This document shows positions 49,961 to 58,069 of a DNA stretch of 64,000 nucleotides, piece after piece. Source of the DNA: Cloacibacillus sp. An23 (lineage in GTDB: Bacteria > Synergistota > Synergistia > Synergistales > Synergistaceae); the NCBI RefSeq assembly GCF_002159945.1, contig NZ_NFJQ01000005.1, positions 62,001 to 126,000 on the forward strand. The letters run 5' to 3'. How positions within the stretch are numbered: position 1 is the first letter of the stretch; every line of letters starts with the position of its first letter. A model generated the notes under the pieces. The model saw nothing but the letters and a program-made list of their open reading frames with translations, was not told the DNA's origin and made no database searches. The position numbers were made by a program, and so were the translations under genes.

Positions 49961-51232
49961 ATGACGCCTGCAACATTGACAATTATAATTCTGATTTTAG
50001 CCGTTATTTCCTTCCTGATGGAAAAAATACCGGTCAACATGACGATAATGCTGACAATGAGCGTTTTAGTCCTGACCGGGCTCGTCACGCCGAAAGAGGC
50101 GGTCAGCGGATTCGCAAGCACAACCATACTGATGCTTATAGGCGTCATGATAGTCGGAAGCGCGCTGTTTGAAACCGGGGTCTGCGACAAAGTCGCCGCA
50201 GTCGTGCGAAGATACGCAAAGACCGAGCGACAGATGATTTTGGCGATACTGGTCCTTTCGAGCATAATGTCAGCCGGGCTCAGCAATTCAGGCACTGTCG
50301 CGGTATTCATACCAATCATATTAGGCATCTGCGCTTCGAGCGACTTCAGCCGTTCGAAGCTGCTCATGTGCGCCTTCCTCGGTTCGATGGCCGGAGGCCG
50401 TCTGACGCTCGTCGGCGACGCGGCCATCAACGTGCTTGTCGGCGACCAGATAAAGGCGCTCGGCTATCCGTTCGGTTTCTTTGAAATCACAAAAATCGGG
50501 CTTCCGCTTACGATAGTAATGATTATCTACATTTACTTCATCGGTTATAAATTTCTGCCCGATATTAAAGCCGTCGACGATATCGACCTCGGCATATTCG
50601 AGACCAAGCCCAGGAACGCGCCTTTATGGAAACAGGCGCTTTCCGTGCTTATACTGCTCGTCGTCTTCGTCGCGATGATATTTGAAAACAAAACTGGAAT
50701 CCCATCTTATATGGTGGCCATCATAGGAGCGGTTGCGGTCGGCCTTTGCGGTATCTTTACGGAAAAACAGACATATCAGCTCGTCAGCATCAAGACGGTG
50801 ATACTTCTCGGCGGAATGACGCCGCTGTCGATAGCGCTGAGCAAGACCGGCGCGGCCCAGATAATAGCGGATTCGCTCATTATGATAATAGGCGGTTCGA
50901 CGAACGTCTATTTCATAACCGTCGTGATTTTCGCGCTCACTTGCGTCATGACGCAGTTCATGTCAAACGTCGTCACCGTTACGCTCCTCATGCCGATAGT
51001 GATAGCCATAGCCAACACCATCGGCGTCATACCTTCCGCGCTGCTGATGGTCATGTGCGTAGCCTCGACGGTATCCATACTGACGCCGATAGCGTGTCCG
51101 CCCGCGAACCTCATCTACTCCTACGGAGGGTACAAATTCAACGACTACTTCAAGAGCAACATCGGACTCGCGATAATATTCCTCATAGTATGCGTCGTGC
51201 TGATACCGATGCTGTGGCCTCTCTACGCGTAA
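49961..51232 (+). CDS. SLC13/CitM-type carboxylate transporter
   Basis: This 423-residue protein has 10 to 12 helices. The first repeat holds SAGLSNSGTVAVFIPIILGI, and the second holds MTQFMSNVVTVTLLMPIVIA. These paired SNT-like motifs bind Na+ and a di- or tricarboxylate. GGAGGG supports ATG 49961 over ATG 49946. It should import the acid metabolised by the flanking dehydrogenase, RraA and amidohydrolase. The exact substrate is unknown. Confidence 0.87.
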   Translation: MTPATLTIIILILAVISFLMEKIPVNMTIMLTMSVLVLTGLVTPKEAVSGFASTTILMLIGVMIVGSALFETGVCDKVAAVVRRYAKTERQMILAILVLSSIMSAGLSNSGTVAVFIPIILGICASSDFSRSKLLMCAFLGSMAGGRLTLVGDAAINVLVGDQIKALGYPFGFFEITKIGLPLTIVMIIYIYFIGYKFLPDIKAVDDIDLGIFETKPRNAPLWKQALSVLILLVVFVAMIFENKTGIPSYMVAIIGAVAVGLCGIFTEKQTYQLVSIKTVILLGGMTPLSIALSKTGAAQIIADSLIMIIGGSTNVYFITVVIFALTCVMTQFMSNVVTVTLLMPIVIAIANTIGVIPSALLMVMCVASTVSILTPIACPPANLIYSYGGYKFNDYFKSNIGLAIIFLIVCVVLIPMLWPLYA

Positions 51233-51246
51233 CGCCGGTGACGCCT

Positions 51247-52398
51247 ATGCTTGACGTAATTTTTGAAAACTGCGTGTACTCCGCCTCTGGTACGGGCGCA
51301 GACTCAAGAATCGACATCGGAATAATGGACGGTAAAATCGCGTTCGCCGCGCCGCACGGCAAACGCTCCGAAGAAGCCGTACAAACAGTACGGTGCGAAG
51401 GTCTTCATGCCTTCCCCGGCTTCATAGACTTCCACACTCACCTTTTCGCGCACGGAAGCACGTTCGGCATGGAGGCCGACGACCTGCTTACGGCCGGAGT
51501 AACGCGCGCCGTGGACATGGGAACGTCAGGCTGGGTAAACTATCCCGCTTTCCGCAAATGTGACATCGAAGGGCGCAGGATACGCATAAAAAGCTTCCTT
51601 AACGTTTCGCCGGTCGGACAGCCCGGAAAAGGAATTTCAGAGCCTCTGGAAGACGGCGTAATCTCCATATCCGACATGGCGAATGTGATAGAAAGATATC
51701 CGGGCAAGATAATAGGTCTAAAGGTCCGCATAAGCAGAAACATTGTCCGCGGCCTCGGGCTCGAACCGCTGAAAAAGGCGGTCGAAGCGGGCGAGGCCCT
51801 CGGACTCCCAGTATGCGTCCACACGACGGACCCGCCGGCCCCGACGAAAGAGATATTGAAAATACTGCGGCGCGGCGACATTTACAGCCACATGTATCAC
51901 GGAGAGGGCGAGACGATTTTAAGCGCCGGCGGCAGGCTGGAGCCGGAGGCGTTTCGCGCTCGCGAACGCGGCGTACTCTTCGAAGTGGGAAACGGAAGAA
52001 AGAATTTTGATTTCAGGGTCGCAGAGCAGGCTGCGAAAGAGGGCTTCTTCCCGGATTTGATTACGAGCGACTCGACGCGCGCAACGTTCCATAAAGATGA
52101 AAGCATGTGGGACCTTACGTTTGTGATGTCGAAGTTCTTAGATTTAGGGATGAAGGCGGCGGAAGTGACGCGCAGCGTTACCGAGACTCCGGCGCGGCTG
52201 TTCGGCTTGAACGCACGGGAATACAGGTTAAAAGAAGGCTGCGGCGCTGACCTTACATTTTGCCGCATAAGCGAAACATCAACGCGCCAATACGATTCGT
52301 ACGGCAATGAACGCACAGGAAAATGGCTTATCGAGCCTGTGATGACGGTACTGGGCGGAGACATCGTATATGACGTGACAAAAAATATTCAAGAGTAA
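51247..52398 (+). CDS. Amidohydrolase/deacetylase-family metallohydrolase
   Basis: This 383-residue enzyme has the amidohydrolase metal site: FPGFIDFHTHLFAHG (HxH), a possible carbamylated Lys in IIGLKVRISRN, VCVHTTDP and YSHMYHGEGE (His ligands) and DLITSDSTRATF (catalytic Asp). It resembles the EF_0837/dihydroorotase-like group that cleaves cyclic or acyl amides. The start is ATG 51247 or GTG 51238; neither has a strong ribosome-binding site, suggesting coupling to the transporter gene 14 bp upstream. It is the last gene of the operon. Confidence 0.85.
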   Translation: MLDVIFENCVYSASGTGADSRIDIGIMDGKIAFAAPHGKRSEEAVQTVRCEGLHAFPGFIDFHTHLFAHGSTFGMEADDLLTAGVTRAVDMGTSGWVNYPAFRKCDIEGRRIRIKSFLNVSPVGQPGKGISEPLEDGVISISDMANVIERYPGKIIGLKVRISRNIVRGLGLEPLKKAVEAGEALGLPVCVHTTDPPAPTKEILKILRRGDIYSHMYHGEGETILSAGGRLEPEAFRARERGVLFEVGNGRKNFDFRVAEQAAKEGFFPDLITSDSTRATFHKDESMWDLTFVMSKFLDLGMKAAEVTRSVTETPARLFGLNAREYRLKEGCGADLTFCRISETSTRQYDSYGNERTGKWLIEPVMTVLGGDIVYDVTKNIQE

Positions 52399-52413
52399 GA
52401 CATTCGGTAAAAT

Positions 52414-52445
52414 AAAGGCGGCTCATCCGAGCCGCCTTTTGATTT
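52414..52445. terminator. Terminator between convergent genes
   Basis: AAAGGCGGCTC (52414-52424) pairs perfectly with GAGCCGCCTTT (52429-52439) and is followed by T-rich sequence. It ends the amidohydrolase operon and may also serve the convergent ferredoxin gene. Confidence 0.85.
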
Positions 52446-52471
52446 TTGCCGGGCACGAAAGCGAGTCCATT

Positions 52472-53149
52472 TCACGCCAGCTCCAGATACCGCCGCGTGT
52501 ACGGGCAGACTGCGAAGCATTTGCCGCAGAGGTCTATGTCTATGCCGGTGCGGGCTTTCATCAGCTCGCGCTGTTTGTCGAAGCATTTTTGGGGATTTAC
52601 TATCGCGTCGCGCGGCGTTCCGGGGCTCCATAATTTTCCGCTGAGAGCATGGGCTGGGCAGGCGTCCACGCACGAGGTGCAGAGGCCGCAGCGCGGCGAT
52701 AGCGGCGCGGCGCAGTCGAGCGGCGCGTCTGTGAGCAGCGTGGACAGGCGCACGGCGGAGCCGTATTCCGGCGTGACGAGCAGGCAGCTTTTGCCTATCC
52801 AGCCGAGGCCGGCGCGCGCAGCCGCCGTTTTGTGCGGCAGCTCAGTCTCGAATTCGTTTTTCTTTTTCACGGCGTCGGTCGTTACTGGCTCGGCGGCGTA
52901 GCCGCGCGCGCGGAGATATTCCGCGGCTGAGGTTATTATCCTGTTTAGGCCGTTGTTGAGCTCCGCATACATGTAATAGTAGCTTTTTGTCGGGCCGTCC
53001 GCTATTTCGCGCAGTATGTGGCGCGGCACGGCGAGCGCGACGGAGGCCGCGCGCGGGTACGAACAACCCGGTACGCCGCTCATGTCCGCGAATCCCGCGA
53101 GCTTCGCGCCTATTTCGTATAGGAAATTTCTAAATCCGTCGGAAAGCAT
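52472..53149 (-). CDS. Short QueG-like protein with two 4Fe-4S clusters
   Basis: This 225-residue protein ends with two 4Fe-4S motifs (RCGLCTSCVDACPAHAL and CGKCFAVCPYTRRYL) and has HKTAAARAGLGWIGKSCLLV, as in epoxyqueuosine reductase QueG. It is much shorter than QueG (about 350 residues), lacking the C-terminal HEAT-like part. It may be a distinct cobamide-type or ferredoxin-like reductase. No B12 motif can be assigned with confidence. It stands alone; the region upstream is repeat-rich. Confidence 0.72.
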   Translation of the reverse strand: MLSDGFRNFLYEIGAKLAGFADMSGVPGCSYPRAASVALAVPRHILREIADGPTKSYYYMYAELNNGLNRIITSAAEYLRARGYAAEPVTTDAVKKKNEFETELPHKTAAARAGLGWIGKSCLLVTPEYGSAVRLSTLLTDAPLDCAAPLSPRCGLCTSCVDACPAHALSGKLWSPGTPRDAIVNPQKCFDKQRELMKARTGIDIDLCGKCFAVCPYTRRYLELA

Positions 53150-53330
53150 TTTTCGTCCACCCCCCCGCTTGTGCGCAGTGTTTTCAGTTTCGCCGCGTCC
53201 GCCTACATTCTACCGCGCCGGGGCCGTGGTTTCAATTTCACGTTCGCCCGGCGCTGAGGCTTAAAATGTGGAGCCGCGCGCAAGGGGCGGGTATAATAAT
53301 TATTCAGTTTTCGGCAGAGAAGGCCGCTTT

Positions 53331-53500
53331 CGTCATGCCGAGCCTGACATGGAATCGAATGCCGTTGTAGCTGCTTAATCAATAAAGAGATACAGCAGGC
53401 TTCACCGTCATTCCGCGCTTGACGCGGAACACAGCGTCCATAAATCCACATACATTAGGGTATTTGAAGACGCTAGATGCCGCGTCGGAGCGCGGCATAA
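53331..53500. repeat. Dispersed imperfect inverted-repeat elements, copies 2-4
   Basis: Three related units occur: CGTCATGCCGAGCCTGACATGG (53331), CGTCATTCCGCGCTTGACGCGG (53406) and TTTGAAGACGCTAGATGCCGCG (53463). They share sequence with the element at 20242-20336, including the TTTGAAGACGCT box. The surrounding gap (53150-53757) has no gene. Confidence 0.55.
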
Positions 53501-53757
53501 CTAGATGTGATGCGTTTCGTTTATATAGTTGACCGATGATAAATATCGCAGCGTATCGGAGTTGAAAGCCGCGGGATTCCGCGTCCGCCCAAAAAACGCG
53601 CCCGGTAGAGCCCGCCCCGTCTCATCGGGCGTCAGCAAAGCGCTTGCGTCAAAGCGTGGAATGGCAATAAAGACAGCCATTTGTCGGTTGAATATACGCT
53701 CCACCGTTATTCATAGCTCTGACGCCGTGCGCCGCCGGCGTGAACAGAGGCGCGCTT

Positions 53758-53790
53758 ACAAAAAGGCCCGCGCTTTGCGCGCGGGCCTGT
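53758..53790 (-). terminator. Terminator of the grd operon
   Basis: On the minus strand AGGCCCGCGC/GCGCGGGCCT (53779-53788 with 53764-53773) is followed by five T residues, 20 bp past the grdD stop. Confidence 0.8.
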
Positions 53791-53810
53791 CGTCGGTTTC
53801 GATTGTCTGT

Positions 53811-54974
53811 TTAGAGATAGTTCGCGGCTTTGAGGACTTCTTTGACTTTTTCCTCGTTGTGCTTTGCGAACTTGATGACAGGGCCGGTGCAGCCCATCGA
53901 GGATTCGGCGTAGATGCCGGCTTTCCAGAGGGCTTTGACGGCGTTCTCTATTTCGAGGACGTCTACGCCGTGGATCTCTTCGTCGGTCGGCTCCGCCGCC
54001 GGGGCTTTGACGTCTTCTTCGGCCGCCGCCTGTTTCGGCTGCATGGACTCGATGAGTTCGTCAAGGCCGGCCGCCTTCGCCGCGGCGAGTTCCTTCGCGA
54101 CTATCGCGGGCAGCCCGTTCTTCGCAGCGGCCGCGTTGAGCGACAGAGCGGAGGCGATGACGGGAGCGCCGGAGGCGCGGGAGATGATGGAGATGACTTT
54201 GTCCCAGCCTTCGCCGGCGGAGGGGCCGTATCCCCATCCCATCGCTTCGTAGTTGCCGCCGGTCGTCCAGGCTCCGAAGAGCTTCATCAGGACGTTGCCG
54301 GTGAGCGTGTCGGTGACGCAGACGTCGGAGGCTCCGGCGAGAAGGTCGTTGCCGCGGAATATCGCGCCGCCGTCTTTTCTGATGCTGTCGGCGAAGGTGA
54401 TGTCGTATCCGTTCTCCTGGAGCTTCTGGAGCGCGCGGAGGACCGTCTGGGCTCCGTCGAGGTTGAGTATGCCGACGGTGGGCTTAGCCACTCCGGCGGA
54501 CTTGGCGACCGCGATGCCGTAGATGGCGTTGCGGAGCATGGCCTCGGTGCGGACGGGCGACGCCGTGCCGGTTGAGGAAGCTATGAAGCAGGGCTTGCCT
54601 TTGCCGGGGGTGAATACCTTTCCTATCGTCGTGACGCCGACGGGGAAGGGATAGTGGAGCGCGACCGCTCCGGCTATCACGCCGTCGTTGAGGGCTTTTT
54701 CCATAGCGTGCGCGATTTCATGCTCGTCGGCCGCAGTCTCGATCCAGTTGAGATCCTCGTAGCCTTCGAGTTTCGGGCCGATGCAGTAGACTTTCACCGA
54801 CGGGTCGTTCTGCTGCGCGAGGCGCGCGCCTTTGCAGAGCTCTTCCTGTCCGAGTTCGCTGCCGTAGGCCATGAGGCCGACGCTGGTTTTCTTGCCGCCG
54901 CCGTCCCTGGCCTCCTCTATTATTTCATTCAGTATGTCGCCTATTAAGGCTTTTACCGCTGCTTTGTCTGCCAT
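53811..54974 (-). CDS. grdD: Glycine/sarcosine/betaine reductase complex component C, alpha subunit
   Basis: This 387-residue protein matches GrdD: GSELGQEELCKGARLAQQND, IAGAVALHYPFPVGVTTIG, VGILNLDGAQTVLRALQKL and ESSMGCTGPVIKFA. Cys362 in GCTGP is near the position of the active thiol reported for GrdD of Eubacterium acidaminophilum (Cys359). Component C turns the carboxymethyl-selenoether into acetyl phosphate. ATG 54974 follows AGGTG. It starts 9 bp after grdC and is the last gene of the operon. Confidence 0.93.
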   Translation of the reverse strand: MADKAAVKALIGDILNEIIEEARDGGGKKTSVGLMAYGSELGQEELCKGARLAQQNDPSVKVYCIGPKLEGYEDLNWIETAADEHEIAHAMEKALNDGVIAGAVALHYPFPVGVTTIGKVFTPGKGKPCFIASSTGTASPVRTEAMLRNAIYGIAVAKSAGVAKPTVGILNLDGAQTVLRALQKLQENGYDITFADSIRKDGGAIFRGNDLLAGASDVCVTDTLTGNVLMKLFGAWTTGGNYEAMGWGYGPSAGEGWDKVISIISRASGAPVIASALSLNAAAAKNGLPAIVAKELAAAKAAGLDELIESMQPKQAAAEEDVKAPAAEPTDEEIHGVDVLEIENAVKALWKAGIYAESSMGCTGPVIKFAKHNEEKVKEVLKAANYL

Positions 54975-54983
54975 CGCCAGCAC

Positions 54984-56516
54984 CTACTTCTTGAGGGTAG
55001 CCGCAAGTTCTCCGAGGCTTTCGAGGATCAGTTCGCGGATTTCTTCTTTGCTTACCGCGGCTTCCTCTTTCTTGGGCTGCGGCTTCTCGATGAGGAAGGA
55101 AGCGCCGTCCGCCAGGTTCGTGAGGCGTCCGAGGAAGAGGCTTCCCTTGCCTATGATCATGGCGCGGGTCATCTTGCCGGCGTTGATTGCGTCGATGGCG
55201 TGTCCGATGAACGGAACGCCCGAGGGAATGTGTCCCTGGGTGTGGACGAAGCCGGTCATGCCGTGCTCTTTCGTGAACTTGACCATGTCGGCCTTCTCTA
55301 TGGCTTTCTTCATGACTGCGAGGGCCGCGATCATCTTGAAGTTGGCTTCGGGGACGTTTCCGGCTCCGGCGGGGAGCGTTATCTCCGGGTTGTGGAGTTC
55401 GGGCGAGAACTTGTCCACGTCAGCGAAGGTGAGGCCGACCTTCTGAAGCGGCTCGTAGGTAAGGACGGAGGTGACGGCCTGCGGCGAAGCGCCGGCGCCG
55501 ACGGTGTGCTTTCCTACCGCGTCGAGGCGGATGACAGGGTGCTGTCCGTCGTCGGGAACGACGAGGGCCGCGAAGGAGCCGATGCAGTTCTCAAGGGCGG
55601 GGAGTTCTTTTTTGACGTGGTCGCGCGCGTTCATGTAGAGTTTCGGGATAGCTCCGCCGGCGACTACGGCTACGTTCTTGCGGGTGCCCGCGGCTACCAT
55701 CGAGGCGGCGGCGAGGGTCGCGTTGACTGGGCCGGCGCAGAATCCGCGCACGTCGCAGCCGGAGGCGTTCATGCAGCCGGCGATTTCAGCGATGGCTTTC
55801 GCGAAGTTGCCGCCGCCGCGCTGGTTCATGTCGCCCGCGGCCTCCTCGGAGCACTCGACTACGAAGTCGATGTCGTTCGGGGTGAGTCCCGCGTTCTTGA
55901 TGAGGTGGAGCAGCGAGAGGACGGCGCTGGCCTTGTTGCAGATGTTGACCATGAGCTCGTAGGCGGTGAGGTTCGGGTCTACCTCGTGTCCGCGGCGGGC
56001 GCAGCCGACGACCTTGCCTTCAAAGTAGAGCGGGAGCGCGCCTTCGTTGGCGGTCTCGTGCTCTATCTCGGACATCTCGTGTCCGGCCTCGAGGCGTGCT
56101 AGTATGTCGTCGCGCATGAGCGGGTGCTTGGCGACCTTTTCCTTGACGGCGGCGGCGAAGCCCTTCTCAAGCCAGATGAGGTCGAAGACGTCGCACATAT
56201 CCATGAAGGCGAGGGTCTCGTCTTCCGGCATGATTTCGCCGTACTTGCCGTAGCGGATCGATTCGGGCTCGAGGTTCTTGTACCAGGGCTGCTGGCGCTT
56301 CTCGAAGTCCTCTATCTCCATCGCGCCGATGTAGGTGAGGTTCGGGGCGTAGCGCGTGGCTTCGTCATAATTCTGTTCAAACTTGGGAAGTTCTTTGAGG
56401 AATTCCGAATCAGGATGGGTCTCTCTCTCCACGAAAGGAGTGTTGCCGTACCAGAGGGCGAGCTCCGGCGTGTGGTTGAGTGAATAGGCTGCCGCTTTGA
56501 ACGCTGCGTTTGGCAT
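54984..56516 (-). CDS. grdC: Glycine/sarcosine/betaine reductase complex component C, beta subunit
   Basis: This 510-residue protein matches GrdC, a thiolase/KAS III-like subunit: VECSEEAAGDMNQRGGGNFA, MNASGCDVRGFCAGPVNATL and THPDSEFLKELPKFEQN. With GrdD it forms protein C, which yields acetyl phosphate for ATP synthesis. AGGAGG precedes the ATG. A terminator and a separate promoter lie in the 229-bp gap upstream, so grdCD may be expressed partly on their own. Confidence 0.94.
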   Translation of the reverse strand: MPNAAFKAAAYSLNHTPELALWYGNTPFVERETHPDSEFLKELPKFEQNYDEATRYAPNLTYIGAMEIEDFEKRQQPWYKNLEPESIRYGKYGEIMPEDETLAFMDMCDVFDLIWLEKGFAAAVKEKVAKHPLMRDDILARLEAGHEMSEIEHETANEGALPLYFEGKVVGCARRGHEVDPNLTAYELMVNICNKASAVLSLLHLIKNAGLTPNDIDFVVECSEEAAGDMNQRGGGNFAKAIAEIAGCMNASGCDVRGFCAGPVNATLAAASMVAAGTRKNVAVVAGGAIPKLYMNARDHVKKELPALENCIGSFAALVVPDDGQHPVIRLDAVGKHTVGAGASPQAVTSVLTYEPLQKVGLTFADVDKFSPELHNPEITLPAGAGNVPEANFKMIAALAVMKKAIEKADMVKFTKEHGMTGFVHTQGHIPSGVPFIGHAIDAINAGKMTRAMIIGKGSLFLGRLTNLADGASFLIEKPQPKKEEAAVSKEEIRELILESLGELAATLKK

Positions 56517-56602
56517 TTTGTTGTATTCCTCCTGTTTTTGTTTTCACAAGCTGTATTGAAATAAGCCCGCAGGCTGTATTCTCACAATCCCATACATAAG
56601 TA

Positions 56603-56631
56603 ATTATAAATTTCACTAGCTATTTGGTCAT
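56603..56631 (-). promoter_or_regulatory. Internal promoter for grdCD
   Basis: On the minus strand ATGACC (56626-56631), a 17-bp spacer and a perfect TATAAT (56603-56608) lie about 90 bp upstream of grdC. Confidence 0.55.
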
Positions 56632-56695
56632 TGTGCAATCGAATAATAAATGTAGCCCGCCGCACTCGCGGAGCGTGTCAAAAGGACGCTGCGCG

Positions 56696-56733
56696 GCTTA
56701 TAAAAAACGCGGGGCGGCATACGCCGTCCCGCG
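56696..56733 (-). terminator. Terminator after grdB
   Basis: On the minus strand CGCGGGACGGC can pair with GCCGCCCCGCG (one mismatch), followed by TTTTTTAT. It lies shortly after the grdB stop codon and separates grdXEB from grdCD. Confidence 0.65.
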
Positions 56734-56745
56734 CAGTTTGCTGCT

Positions 56746-58056
56746 TTAGAATACAGTCTGCTCCGTGACCGGGGTTTCGAGGGCCTTGATGGCCTTGTCG
56801 AGTATCGCGCGGCGGATGTGGAGCTCTTCCTCGTGGCTCTTCGTAGGATCTCCGAGCGGATGGGGAATGGCTACGGCCGGGACTATGCGGTTCGCGCCGA
56901 CCGTCTGGGAAATTGGGACTATCGTGCAGACGTGCACGACAGGGATGCCGTAGGATTCGATCGCTTTTACCATCGTTGCACCGCAACGAGTGCAGGTTCC
57001 TCAAGTGGAGGTGAGGATCACGGCGTCAACTCCATCTTTCTTAAGCTGCTCGCCTATCGCAAGTCCGAATTTCTTCGCGTTCGCCGTGGAGGTTCCGTTT
57101 CCGACGGTCGTAAAGAAGTATCTGTAAAGCTTCTTGAATACGCCTTCCTTCTCCATCTCGCGGAGCACGTCGACGGGGAGGACGCGGTTCGGGTCGTTGT
57201 TCGCGTAGGACGGGTCGTATCCGCCGTGGGCCGTCGCGTAGTGCTCGGCGTCGACGGACTGTACGCCTTCGATGTCGTAGGTGCCGAATCTCGTCGCGCT
57301 GGAAGCCTCGATGTGGTCGGGGTTGCCCTTCGGGACGATACCGCCGGAGGTGACGAGCGCGATGGTCGCGTTCTTCATATCGGTGATAGCCGCCGCGGGT
57401 TCGACGCGGTCGAAGCTCGGCATCGGGTATTCGGTCTCGAAGGCCTCGCCCTTGAGCTTCTTGACGAGCATGTCTACGGCGCGCTTGGCCCCGATCTCTT
57501 CCATGAAGTAGTTCACGCGGACGCCGCGCTGGATGTAGCCGGCCTCTTCGGGCGAGCCGGGCTGTCCGTTGGTCTCGATGACCTTAAGGACGAGCTTCGC
57601 CATAGCGGGGATGGCTTTGCCCATGCCGCGCGCGCTGTCTGCGGTCGGTACGATGAATACCGACTTCTTGTACATGTCGACGCCCGGGTTCTCGGTGTAC
57701 ATTCCGGAGACTGCGGGGATCCCGAGCTGCTTCTGCACGGCTTCCGCGACGCCGCCGGCGGCCGTTCCGTAGCGTCCCGCGTTGAAGGCCGGGCCGGTGA
57801 CTACCGCGTCGGGCTTGAATTCGGCGATGAGCTTGACTATCTCTTCGGTCGCGGATTCCATGTGCTCGGCATAGTAGCCGTCGCCGCAGATTACGGTCCC
57901 GACGACTTCGCCGGCGTCGCCGAGGGCGTTGTTGAGCGCCATGCCGGGGCCGACTACTCCCTGACGCGATTCCGGCTTGACCTCGCCCGCCATTTCCTCT
58001 CCGCCGATTCCGGCGTAGAACTGGTTGATATAGTGTACTATTCTTTTCTTCGTCAT
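56746..58056 (-). CDS. grdB: Glycine reductase component B, selenoprotein subunit, with in-frame UGA (Sec)
   Basis: The frame from ATG 58056 reaches TGA at 57001-57003 after 351 residues and continues in frame to TAA at 56746, giving 436 residues. The sequence around the TGA reads VILTST-U-GTCTRCGATMVK, matching the UxxCxxC motif of GrdB, so codon 352 should be selenocysteine. The N-terminus (MTKKRIVHYINQFYAGIGGE) is typical. Protein B forms a Schiff base with glycine through GrdE and passes the carboxymethyl group to the selenium of GrdA. AGGAGG precedes the start. GrdA and the sel genes are elsewhere. Confidence 0.95.
56966..57003 (-). promoter_or_regulatory. Sec codon and putative SECIS hairpin in grdB
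   Basis: Downstream of the UGA (57001-57003) the message can form CGTTGC-GGT-GCAACG, a hairpin starting about 12 nt after the stop, as bacterial SECIS elements do. Its exact extent is uncertain. Confidence 0.65.
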
Positions 58057-58069
58057 TGTCTTAGTCCTC

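Noticed and set aside
56746-56973. Separate 75-codon gene after grdB
   Set aside because: It is the C-terminal part of grdB after the Sec codon, not an independent gene.
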